Source: a virus. From it: DNA of 42,597 nucleotides. Of this stretch, positions 6,251 to 15,900 are shown in pieces (positions within the stretch are counted from its first letter, which is position 1; every line of letters begins with the position of its first letter). A program made the translations under genes and the position numbers. A model generated the notes under the pieces. It did not search any database. It saw only the letters and a list, made by a program, of their open reading frames with translations, and was not told the DNA's origin. The stretch covers positions 1,697 to 44,293 of the IMG/VR virus record IMGVR_UViG_3300029319_000091. One strand, written 5' to 3'.

Positions 6251-9024
6251 TGGCAGAAGAACAGCCTAAAAGGGAATCTTTTTTACCAGAACAGCCTCCA
6301 AATACTATTTTAGAAATGGGGATGTATGAGGGAGATTCTCCTGATCAAATTGCACAAAGACTATCTAAGTTTGCTCCATATGGAAGTGGAGAAACTACAA
6401 GCTATATGGTAACTAACAGCGCCACATCTCCTAATGAAAAAAATAATTTAACAGTATTTAGAGAAATAGCTAAACAGGTTGGACTTCCAGCGGAAAATAT
6501 TAAAGAAGCAAAAGCAATATTTGATTATGAAGTCAGACAAAATGGTTTGGAATTTGCGGTAGGTGGGCTATTAGAAAGATTTGGTAGTATGAGTATGAGT
6601 GAGCCTTATCTAGCACAAGATCCAAGAGATTATATGGTGTCTTCGATGTCAGAAATGGTATCTGGAACAGAGCCTTTTGCACCCGAATCTGGGGTTTTGT
6701 ATAAAGGCCCAGAAGATGCCCCTACAAACGAAGAATTAATTAACAGGTTTGAAGCTGAAATGGCTCGTAGAGGCAGAGACACAGGTCAAGGATCTGTTGC
6801 TACAGGCGCAGAAGTATTAGCTCAAAATTTTCAAGAAGGTGGGAGATTACCTAATATGAATCAACAATACCCAATGCAGCCTATGGCTAACCAAATGGCT
6901 CAATATGGACGATATGGCGATAGCATGATGGTTCATATGAACCCCATTGAGGTTCAAGGAATAGCTGCTTTATCACCCACTGGCCAGCTAACTCGAAACC
7001 CAGTAACAGGACAGCCGGAAGCTTTCCTCCCTTTCCTTGCTCCGTTGCTAGGAAGCTTTCTTGGTAAGGCAGCACTGGCAAAAACAGGTGGATTGTTGGC
7101 TGGTAAAAGTGCATTGGCTGGAGCCATAGGATCTGGTCTAGCAACAACCGCTGTTACTGGAGATATAAAGAAAGGATTGCTTTCTGGTATTACAGGATTT
7201 GGTTTAGGTAAAGCCTTAGGTGCTGCCTCAGAAGCTTTATCTCCAGAAGTTGCTACTGCTGCCGAAAATTTGTCTGGCTTAGAAGGTCAAATTGCCAGCG
7301 GTTCGGACGCAATAAAACAAGCAACTACGACATTAGGCGGTCTTACAAAAGGAACGCCAGAGTATCTAGCGCAAGCTGAAAAATTATCTAATTTACAGGC
7401 AGCGCAATCGGGCTTAACTGGAGCAATAGACACTGGATCAGGTCTTACTACTCCTTTAGATATTGCCAAACAAGGAGTAACAGACGCTCAACAGTTAGCT
7501 AGAGGAAGTGCTGGGAGTTTGTTTAGAGAGTCTCCTGGGGCCTTTACTAAAGAATTTGGAAGTCAGTTGATGAAACCAATGAATTTAGCCGCTGTAGGTG
7601 TTGGCGAAGGTCAATCGGCTGCATTAGATGCCCGAAGGGAAAACGAAGAAAGAAACAGAGCTTATGAAAGAGAAGAAGAAGCTAAGCGTCAAGAAGCCTT
7701 AGCTAATATAGAAGAGGCTTATACTCAACTTGAAAGAGATTATCCAGATTATCAAATAACAAGAGGTGCTGCCGCTGGGGGTATTGTTTCTTTAGATCCT
7801 CAAAGATACACAGATACTGTAAATAATGTTTACCAGCTTGCTGGTGAAAAACCTGTTTTGAATTATCGTAATGGAGGCCCCTCTTCTTATATGTCTGAGG
7901 TGCTATCAAATATTGATCCTGCAAATATAGGAGCATTTAATCCAATAAATCTATCTGGTGGGGCTGCTTCTAGACAGTCTGGAATACGAGGATCTCAATT
8001 AATTTCTCCAGAAGATCTTGCGGGATATAGACCTGGTTTTGATCCTGAGATTAGTTATTTTACAGAACCTCCTAAAGAAACTACCGCTGATACGCAAGCT
8101 TCAAGTGCAGCTCAAACTAGTTTTGCGGCAACTGGCCCTGATGATTATATTAATCCTTATGAAAATATGTCCTCTTATTTTGGAGAAGATGTAACTGGTG
8201 TTAATCCTGAAGATTATAATGAAGTTGTAAGCGATCTTGACTACAGAAGAAGCAGAGGAATGTTTGGAAGGCAGGGTGTTAGACAACAAAAGAAACTTAA
8301 GGAAATGAATGAGCAAATTGAAGAAAGTTTAAAGAATCCTCCTGTTGATTTATTTGCCCAGCCAGACGGATCAGTGAGGCCCACTGGATCCTCAAATGAC
8401 TTACTATCATCATCTCCTTCTTCTTATCAGAGGATGGTTGATTTAGGTTTAACTGATGGGCGAATTTCGGCTGGATTTGATCAGGGGGGCATAACTTCTT
8501 TGACTCAAGAAAATCTTAATCCAAGAATGCCGCAAGAAAAGCCTGTTATACAAGATGATTTTTCTGAGGTAGATATGGGTGCCATGACTGACACTATGAA
8601 CGCAAATGGCCAAGCTTTAATAGATAGAACTGTTATGGCTATCGCTGGTCGTCTACCTGAAGATGAATCTCAAATGGTTATTAATGAGTTTATTGAGCAG
8701 TTTGGGCCTGAAGCATTTGCACAGCTAAGAGATCGTGTTTTAACTGAAATTGTTCCTAACGCTCAAACTCAAGGCGAGATCGTAGGTGCCGGAGGTGGGA
8801 TGGATGACATGATACCTGGAATGATCGGTGATCAGCAGCGTGTTGCTGTAAGCCCAGGAGAGTATATTGTTCCCGCTGATGTTGTTTCTGGGATAGGAGA
8901 TGGCAGCACAGATGCTGGAGTTGATGAGCTTGATCAGATGCTTGACAGGGTAAGAGAAGAAAGAACTGGGATGACAAGACAGCCTCCCAAGCTTGCTAGT
9001 GCTGGAGGAGTGTTGCCAGCATGA
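6250..9024 (+). CDS. Large structural protein, probable internal/ejected virion protein
   Basis: This 924-residue protein has an acidic N-terminal domain (1-170). A Gly/Ala-rich hydrophobic region (about 255-330, with GSFLGKAALAKTGGLLAGKS) could cross a membrane, as in ejection proteins. A charged coiled coil (about 455-495) follows, then a long disordered middle. The C-terminus (GGGMDDMIPGMIG, then RVAVSPGEYIVPADVVSGIG and ELDQMLDRVREERTG) is a signature I associate with marine-phage virion proteins of unknown function. GGIVSL and GGITSL motifs recur in the middle and are shared with the gene at 11095. Confidence 0.75.
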   Translation: MAEEQPKRESFLPEQPPNTILEMGMYEGDSPDQIAQRLSKFAPYGSGETTSYMVTNSATSPNEKNNLTVFREIAKQVGLPAENIKEAKAIFDYEVRQNGLEFAVGGLLERFGSMSMSEPYLAQDPRDYMVSSMSEMVSGTEPFAPESGVLYKGPEDAPTNEELINRFEAEMARRGRDTGQGSVATGAEVLAQNFQEGGRLPNMNQQYPMQPMANQMAQYGRYGDSMMVHMNPIEVQGIAALSPTGQLTRNPVTGQPEAFLPFLAPLLGSFLGKAALAKTGGLLAGKSALAGAIGSGLATTAVTGDIKKGLLSGITGFGLGKALGAASEALSPEVATAAENLSGLEGQIASGSDAIKQATTTLGGLTKGTPEYLAQAEKLSNLQAAQSGLTGAIDTGSGLTTPLDIAKQGVTDAQQLARGSAGSLFRESPGAFTKEFGSQLMKPMNLAAVGVGEGQSAALDARRENEERNRAYEREEEAKRQEALANIEEAYTQLERDYPDYQITRGAAAGGIVSLDPQRYTDTVNNVYQLAGEKPVLNYRNGGPSSYMSEVLSNIDPANIGAFNPINLSGGAASRQSGIRGSQLISPEDLAGYRPGFDPEISYFTEPPKETTADTQASSAAQTSFAATGPDDYINPYENMSSYFGEDVTGVNPEDYNEVVSDLDYRRSRGMFGRQGVRQQKKLKEMNEQIEESLKNPPVDLFAQPDGSVRPTGSSNDLLSSSPSSYQRMVDLGLTDGRISAGFDQGGITSLTQENLNPRMPQEKPVIQDDFSEVDMGAMTDTMNANGQALIDRTVMAIAGRLPEDESQMVINEFIEQFGPEAFAQLRDRVLTEIVPNAQTQGEIVGAGGGMDDMIPGMIGDQQRVAVSPGEYIVPADVVSGIGDGSTDAGVDELDQMLDRVREERTGMTRQPPKLASAGGVLPA

Positions 9025-9533
9025 TTAATGTCGCAGGCGTTCTTGAAGTAAAGCAATTTAGAGATATTTCTAGAGAACCTAAGGTTCGCAAAAAAACCGA
9101 TCACAGAGAAAAAACTCATACTATCGCTTTAGTTCCCCCTAATTATGTTTCAACATTATGGCCGGATGTAGAAGGCCAGTTATCCAAAGCTGTTGCTAGA
9201 TCAAAAGGTAGATGGACGATCCCCTCTTTGTACGAAGCGATTGTTGGTGGTCACCAGCATCTTTGGGTTGCCTTTAACTCAGAAAAAGAAATAGACGGTG
9301 TCGGCACTACCGAATTAGTTAACTACCCAGAAAAAAGAATGCTTTGCGTTCAGTTTCTTGGAGGAAGAAACTTTAACGATTGGGTTTGGGATATGGTAGA
9401 AAAATATAATAGTTGGGCAAAAGACAACGATTGTTCAGGTATTGAAGCTACTGCAAGAGATGGATTTTGGAAATGGCTTCAACAAGACGGTTACGAAAAA
9501 TCATATGTAGTTTATGAAAAGAGGATTGACTGA
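9021..9533 (+). CDS. GNAT-like acyltransferase-fold protein
   Basis: This 170-residue protein has the layout of a divergent GNAT fold: WPDVEGQLSKAVARSKGRWT, SLYEAIVGGHQHLWVAF, strand GVGTTELVNYPEKRMLCVQF and a C-terminal WAKDNDCSGIEATARDGFWK. In related phage proteins this segment is annotated as acetyltransferase-like, but the pyrophosphate-binding RxxGxG/A loop is not obvious. Activity is therefore doubtful and a structural role is possible. It overlaps both structural neighbours by 1-4 bases, so it is expressed with the virion proteins. Confidence 0.6.
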   Translation: MINVAGVLEVKQFRDISREPKVRKKTDHREKTHTIALVPPNYVSTLWPDVEGQLSKAVARSKGRWTIPSLYEAIVGGHQHLWVAFNSEKEIDGVGTTELVNYPEKRMLCVQFLGGRNFNDWVWDMVEKYNSWAKDNDCSGIEATARDGFWKWLQQDGYEKSYVVYEKRID

Positions 9534-11095
9534 TGGGCAAAGGAAGCAAAGCGCCTAGTGGGCCTCAAGAGGTCGTACAAACAACAAGCAACCTACCAGA
9601 GTATGCTCGGCCTTATTTTACAGAAATGCTTGGTCGTACTATGTACGAAACCACAAGACCTTATGAGACATTTCCCGGCCAAAGGCTCGCAGACTTTAGT
9701 GACTTTGAGCAAGCTGGTATGGCTGGAATGTACGACATGGCAAGGAGGGGAGATCCAACAGAGGTAGGAATTGGATCTCAAGTTGCCGCCGACATAGCTC
9801 AAAATTATTCGCCAGATGCAGTATCTTCTGGTTACACCGCTGGAGCAATAACACCAGGATATCAGGCTGGAGATATAACCAATAGATTTCAGGCCGGTCA
9901 AAGAAATGTTGGCTATGATCCTACGCAGTTTAATGTTGGGTATACCCCAGGAACCATGCAGATGGGTTACGGCCCTACAGACTATCAGTCTGGATATGCT
10001 GCTAGTCAATATGCAGGCCCAACATTTGAAGCTGGGACAAGTACAGATCCTACTCAGATTCAAGATTACATGAATCCGTACACTCAATTGGTCACTGATA
10101 TACAGAAAAGAGAAGCAAGAAAACAATCAGATATATCTGGAGCAAACATAGCCCAACAAGCAGCTCAAGCTGGGGGTCTAGGAGGCTACAGAGAGGCTAT
10201 AATGCAGGCTGAAAGAGAAGGTGACCTAGCGCAGCAGCTTCAAGATATTCAGGCCACAGGCGATCAGGCGGCGTATCAGCAGGCAATGCAGGCTATGGAG
10301 GCAGATCGCGCTGCCAGACTACAAGAGGCGCAAATGGGTCTTTCTGTTCAACAACAACAGGAAGCGGCAAGACAGGCCCAAGAGGCTGCGCGGCTTGCTG
10401 GAGCTACATTTCAAGAAAGCAGTCAGGCTAGACTGCAAGACTTTAAAAATCAGCAGTTTCAGATGGAAGAACAGGCGAGACAAGAAGCTGCTCGAATGGG
10501 ATTGTCTGCCCAAGAAGCTGAAGATAGAGCCAAGCAGGCTGGTGAAGACTTCCGACAAAAACAGTTTGCCCAGAATGAAGAGCTTAGGATGGCTCAACAG
10601 CAAGAAGATCGGGCTGTGTTTGATGCTCAAGAAAGAGCCAGACAAGAAGGTGCTAGGCTTGGTCTTAACGCCCAAGAAATTCAGGAGCGTGTTAATCAAG
10701 CTGAGAATGAAGCAAGGATGAGGGCGCAAGAGCTTAATATTGGAGCCAGAGAACGAGGCACGGGGATGAGAATGGATGCCGCTAGATTTCTTGGAGATCT
10801 TGGCTCTCAAAGACAACAAATGGAATTTGATAGATTTAGAAATCTTCAGGCCGCTGGTCAAATGCAGCGTGAGCTTGCCCAGAGAGGTTTGGATATTGGC
10901 TATCAGGACTTCTTGAGGCAACAAGCATTCCCAAGAGAACAGCTATCATTCTTTAGTAATATATTAAGGGGCTTACCGATTACCCCAGGATCTACTCAGG
11001 CAACCTATGGAGAAAGAACAAGCCCCTATCAGCAGGCGCTTGGAGCTGGAATAGGCGGTGTTGGTCTGTATAACGCATTGCGCGGAGGTCGTTAG
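9533..11095 (+). CDS. Virion protein with Tyr/Gly repeats and long coiled coil
   Basis: This 520-residue protein has three parts. The N-terminal part (1-85) contains a TTSNLPEYARPYFTEML segment common in phage virion proteins. A degenerate tandem repeat of about 8-11 residues follows (about 95-170; units such as SGYTAGAITP, PGYQAGDI, VGYTPGTMQM, SGYAASQYAG). The third part is a long Gln/Ala/Glu-rich coiled coil (about 190-430). The C-terminus (TPGSTQATYGERTSPYQQAL) is Gly-rich. A fibrous or ejected internal protein is likely; no enzyme motif is seen. It overlaps the next GTG start by one base. Confidence 0.75.
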   Translation: MGKGSKAPSGPQEVVQTTSNLPEYARPYFTEMLGRTMYETTRPYETFPGQRLADFSDFEQAGMAGMYDMARRGDPTEVGIGSQVAADIAQNYSPDAVSSGYTAGAITPGYQAGDITNRFQAGQRNVGYDPTQFNVGYTPGTMQMGYGPTDYQSGYAASQYAGPTFEAGTSTDPTQIQDYMNPYTQLVTDIQKREARKQSDISGANIAQQAAQAGGLGGYREAIMQAEREGDLAQQLQDIQATGDQAAYQQAMQAMEADRAARLQEAQMGLSVQQQQEAARQAQEAARLAGATFQESSQARLQDFKNQQFQMEEQARQEAARMGLSAQEAEDRAKQAGEDFRQKQFAQNEELRMAQQQEDRAVFDAQERARQEGARLGLNAQEIQERVNQAENEARMRAQELNIGARERGTGMRMDAARFLGDLGSQRQQMEFDRFRNLQAAGQMQRELAQRGLDIGYQDFLRQQAFPREQLSFFSNILRGLPITPGSTQATYGERTSPYQQALGAGIGGVGLYNALRGGR

Positions 11096-12930
11096 TGAAT
11101 ATTTTTCAGCAAGAAGATGTGATCAAAGGGATGCCCGATCAGGCCCTTATGAAGGAAGCGCAAGCTCCCACTGGGAGAATTCCTCAGTATCTTGTTGTTT
11201 CTGAAATACAAAGACGAGCAGATATGCGTAAGCGTTTTGCTGGAGAACAGCAAAGTATGCCTCAGTCAACAATTAAAGACCAAATAGTTAGCGGTGGCAT
11301 TGCGAGCTTGGGTCAGCAGGGTCAGGCTCCTAGGGGTGGAATGATGCCTCAAATGCCTGCCGCACAGCCTATGCCCCCACAACAGTCCATGCCTGTCCCT
11401 CCCCAGCCGATGCCCCAGCAAATGCCTCAACAGGCTATGTCTAATGGTGGTGTTGTTAGGATGTCTAGTGGTCAAGACACCTCTTATTTTACTCCTCAAG
11501 GAACTACCTTGGAAGAGTTGGCAGAGAGTATGTATGACTATCAAAGGCCAAGATCAGGCCCAAGAGGCAGAAGGGAAGGAGAAACAAGATCGGAAATGAT
11601 AGGTAGGATTTTAGGCCCAGACGCTTATCAACCCCCATCATTTCTTGCAGGCCCAGGAGCCAGACCTAAATTTATTCAATCTGCGGTAGAAAGCGGAATG
11701 TTAGAGCAGTATTTACCCAGAGAAGAAGATCAGTTTTTAGAAAATAAAGTAGAAATTCCTAAAGCTATGGAAGGCTATGAAACAAACGAAGGAATGTTCG
11801 CTCCAATAGGTGGAACCCTTGCTGATATAGAAAAAATAAATTTACCATCTGCGACGACCATAGATAAAGAATTATTTAAGGCGGGATCTAGTGACAAATC
11901 TACTAAAGATAAAGTAAATCAAGATATCAATAAACGGAGTGTATTTGAAAAAGGCGCAGAGATTTTAATGCCCGATGATGGAGACTATTCTGCGTTAACT
12001 GAAAATTTTGAGATAGACACCAGCCCTATAAAAGCCGTTTCAGATAAATTTAATCCTATTCTTGAGGAATTAAAAAACAGACCTAAAGCAGATTATCGAA
12101 GTTTAATTAAGGAAAGAACGCAAGATTTTATGCAGTTTGCTCCAGACTACGAGGGCCTTATTACAGATCAGGAATTAAAAGCAAAGAAAATAAGAGAAGA
12201 CGCAAGAAAAGATGCAGGCGCTCAAGCATTAATACAGCTTGGTGCAGGGATACTGGAAGGTAATGTTGGCGAAGGGTTGAGGGGAGCCGGTAAAGTTTCT
12301 TCAGAAATTATGGCTCAAGCACGAGCAGAGGCTTCTGCCGAAGAAAAGCTTGCAAACACCATGAAACTGTCTGAAAAAGAAGCCCAAATGAATCTTGGGA
12401 TTATGGGAGAAGAGGCAGCTCAAAGACAGTATGACAGAAACACTGATTTAATTATTCAAGAATATGCTGATGACAGAGCGGCTGAGCTAACTGCTGCGAA
12501 TGTAAGGGCTGACATTGCTAAGGCACAAATTGACGCAGAAACTTCTGTGGTTCAATTAATTTATAACGCTCAATCGGACAAGAGACAATTTCATTTAGAT
12601 AAAATAGTTAAAGCTGCCGCGATCCAAAGATATGACGATCTTAGAAAAGAGGAAAACCAAGCGACTCTCAGAGCAATTATGCAGCAAATACAAGATCCAC
12701 TTGAGGAGTGGCTTTTAGATTACAGAAGGTCAATTAAAGGTAAAAATGTACCTGTGGAGCAAATGCAAAAAGATATTAATAAAATTATTAATACATTCCT
12801 TACTGCATATGGTCAAAAACCTGTTCCTGTTGGAGGCAAAGAAGAAGATAGCCTTAGTGTTTCTAAAGAGACAAGTTCTTCTAATGATACCAGTGCGAAT
12901 AAAAGCATTGACTTTAGTGAGCTAAACTAA
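11095..12930 (+). CDS. Structural protein, Met/Pro/Gln-rich, unknown
   Basis: This 611-residue protein starts at GTG 11095, overlapping the TAG of the previous gene. The N-terminus (GMPDQALMKEAQAPTGRIPQ, then YLVVSEIQRR) recurs in marine-phage virion proteins as I remember them. A Met/Pro/Gln low-complexity stretch (about 82-117) follows, with GGIASL and GGVVRM motifs on either side. The C-terminal half (about 340-530) is helical and charged. It lies between the coiled-coil protein and the giant gene, so it probably enters the particle. Function unknown. Confidence 0.75.
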   Translation: MNIFQQEDVIKGMPDQALMKEAQAPTGRIPQYLVVSEIQRRADMRKRFAGEQQSMPQSTIKDQIVSGGIASLGQQGQAPRGGMMPQMPAAQPMPPQQSMPVPPQPMPQQMPQQAMSNGGVVRMSSGQDTSYFTPQGTTLEELAESMYDYQRPRSGPRGRREGETRSEMIGRILGPDAYQPPSFLAGPGARPKFIQSAVESGMLEQYLPREEDQFLENKVEIPKAMEGYETNEGMFAPIGGTLADIEKINLPSATTIDKELFKAGSSDKSTKDKVNQDINKRSVFEKGAEILMPDDGDYSALTENFEIDTSPIKAVSDKFNPILEELKNRPKADYRSLIKERTQDFMQFAPDYEGLITDQELKAKKIREDARKDAGAQALIQLGAGILEGNVGEGLRGAGKVSSEIMAQARAEASAEEKLANTMKLSEKEAQMNLGIMGEEAAQRQYDRNTDLIIQEYADDRAAELTAANVRADIAKAQIDAETSVVQLIYNAQSDKRQFHLDKIVKAAAIQRYDDLRKEENQATLRAIMQQIQDPLEEWLLDYRRSIKGKNVPVEQMQKDINKIINTFLTAYGQKPVPVGGKEEDSLSVSKETSSSNDTSANKSIDFSELN

Positions 12931-15900
12931 TGCCAATGGATGTTACGCTTCCTAACGGAACTGTAATTAGAAATGTTCCAGACGGCACGGGCAAAGAAGA
13001 AATAAAACAAAAAGCTATTGCTGGCGGCTACGCTACATTGGCTGATTTTGGCGAGGAAATTGGCACCTTAGAATATGCTGCTCGAATGCCTTTAGAGGTA
13101 ACCAAGGGAGTTACTAGGGGATTTACCAAGGGTCTTCTTTCTTCAGCTTCTGGTCTTGCAGAAATAGCAGATGCTGCTACAGATTACATTGGCGCTGAAG
13201 ATCTTATAGATAGCGGCAACGAAAATTGGTTAATAAATCTTGCCAATCAAGGCAAACAAGCGATAGATGAAAATCTTGGTATTGATGAGCAGTATAAGGA
13301 TAGTTATCTGGTCAAGCTTGGTGAGGGCCTTGGATCTATTGGATCCATATTTGTTCCTGGTGGAGCCGCTGGTTTACTTGGCAAAGCTGCCGCTGGTGCG
13401 AAAGCTGCAAAGTATTCTGGTTTAATTGGATCTGGTTCGGCGGGTGTTGGCCTTGGGGGTCAAGAACAGGCTGATAGGATACAGGCTGCAAGAGCAAGAG
13501 GTATAGAAATATCAGATGATGACGCTGATCTTTCTGTTCTTGCCGGTGGACTTGTCGGAGCTAGTGAGGCTTGGAGTCCTTTAAGGGTATTGAAGAAGAT
13601 AAGAGGAATAAAAGAACCTGAAGAAAAACTTAAAGGTCTTAAGAAAGATTATGACAATGCAGTAAAAGAAGGTAGAGAACTCGATGCGGCTCGTATTCGC
13701 AATGATATGTACAGGCAAAGCAGAGAGATCAACAAAATAAAAGATGGATATCAAAGATTATCGAGTGCTGTTAGAGAAGGATCTGTTGAGGCTTTTCAGG
13801 AAGCTGGGGCTGGATTAGCTCAAGATGCAATACAGTTTGGAATGTATGATGAAGATGTTAGCTTTGGCGATTCATTGTGGGATGATGTTACTGTTGGGGG
13901 TGGCGCTGGTGCATTGCTCGATCTTATTGCTACTGGTTCTGCTAATCGAAGGAGTAGGATTACCCGTGAAGTAGAAGAAGAAAAAGAAAAGCAATTACGC
14001 AAACAAGAAGATATTCAAGTTGAAGAATATTACGACAGAGCAGATAAGGCCAAGCTTGCTTTTGAAGACAAAAGGGCAAAAGAAGAAAGACAGAAAAAAG
14101 TAATGCTAGGGATGGTTGGCTCTCCAGAAAAGCTGCCAGTTTCAATTAATCCTTATGAGGGTATAGAGGCAACAAAAGTTGGAGATCAAATAATTGTTTT
14201 TGACGCTGACGGTAATGCCAGAGCAACAGATGTTATTGACGTTGAACAAGATGGTGGTTTAGTTGTTAAAGGGTTAGATGGCCAGCGACAGATAGTTGGC
14301 TTTGATACTCCGTTAGAAAACGCAAGCAATCCTGACTTTGTTATGTTGTCTAATTTTGGCGTAAAAGACGTTGCCAATAAGAAGGTATCTGAGCTGTCCG
14401 ATGAAGAGCTTAATAAGCTTGAGTCTAATATCTCAAGGATCTCAAAAGAAGATAAAGACTCTGGTCAAGAAGTTGATCAGGTCAGATCTAATGCCTTGGC
14501 AACAAATCTCAGTGCCGTTAAAAATGAAAAAAGAAGAAGGCTCTATGATTCTTTCGATCCAGCCGCTGAGTACAAGGGAGATAAAACAGAAGACTCCGAA
14601 AAGGCGGCTGACTACGCTAGTCAATTAGCTAGAGATGCAATAAGAAAAACAGATACATTTCCTGAGGTTGGCAGTTTTGTAGTTGTTGAAGAAAAAAGAG
14701 GTGCCGAAGGTTCTGTTTTTAAGGTTGTCCACACTGTGTCTGGTCAGCAGTATGGAACAGACTCAAGGACAAATGAGTTTGCTATTCATTTGGCATCTAA
14801 TTTAAACAACGAGTTAATTAATAGAAAAATAAATAGTGCTGTTTTAGATGCTATGGACATATCCCCAGAATCCTATACTGAGGAGCAAGGGGAAAGCATA
14901 TACAGAATAGGTCAAATACTTAACAGACCAAAAAGATATACAGTTACCAGTGCTGCATTGAATGAAGCCGCAGGCACCACTACTTCGCCTAAGTCTAAGT
15001 ACATGGAGGATATGAGCTTAGATAATCTTCATATTCAGACGTATGGTGTTGGCCCTCTTAGAGATAGAGGGGAAAAGATATACAAAGATATTCCCAACTT
15101 AACGGCCTCTCAAGAGTTAAACCTTAAGCGAGTCAGACAAGGTTTAAGAGAAGTAGATGAGTTTACTCTTGATGAAGCCAAAGAAATATTAGGCGATAAA
15201 TACTCAAACCTCTTTGATGTCCTTATGGATGCCAAATATCCAGACATGAAAGATGTTAGAGAAGCTTTTGGCACAGTGGGTGTCGATGTTGCCAGAAGCA
15301 GAGAGCAGTATCAGGATGAGAAAAGAACTAGAGAAGATCTAAAGAAAGCCTTAGTTGATAAGAATATTCTTTCAGACATTGACTCCCCAGAAATAAAATA
15401 CATATTCAAAAGAATAGTTAATGAACCTGATATTAATAAGATGAGTCCATCTCAAAGACAATATCTTATTAATGAAATACAGCGAACATTTCCAAAAGTT
15501 GCAGAGCCAGTATCCCTCCCAAATTTTACCCCCAAGCCTTACACCGCCAAACAATACGATCTAATTTTACGAGATGTCATTGCTACAGGAGATGGTAGCC
15601 GAGCAAACATTGAAACAATTATCAGTGAACTTTTCTTAGATGAGTTTGTTGGTTACAAAACTTCTACTATTGCGAAGTCAATATACGATGATTTGAAAAA
15701 GTCTGGCCTTATTGATGATTCAGATTTAGCAACCGTAAAGCCTATTGGTCTTCCAAAGCCAGATGATGATGAGCTAACTATAAGACCATATGATGAAGGT
15801 GTATCAGAAGAAGCCAAGCAGTTTGAAGAGCAGCTAAAACAAACCATGAAAGGTTTTGGTTTAGAGGATATTGGCCTAAGAGTTATGGATCTTTTAAAGA

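Noticed and set aside
10319-10924. 201-residue minus-strand frame opposite the coiled-coil virion gene
   Set aside because: It is a Leu/Ser-rich antisense shadow of a Gln/Ala/Glu repeat region.
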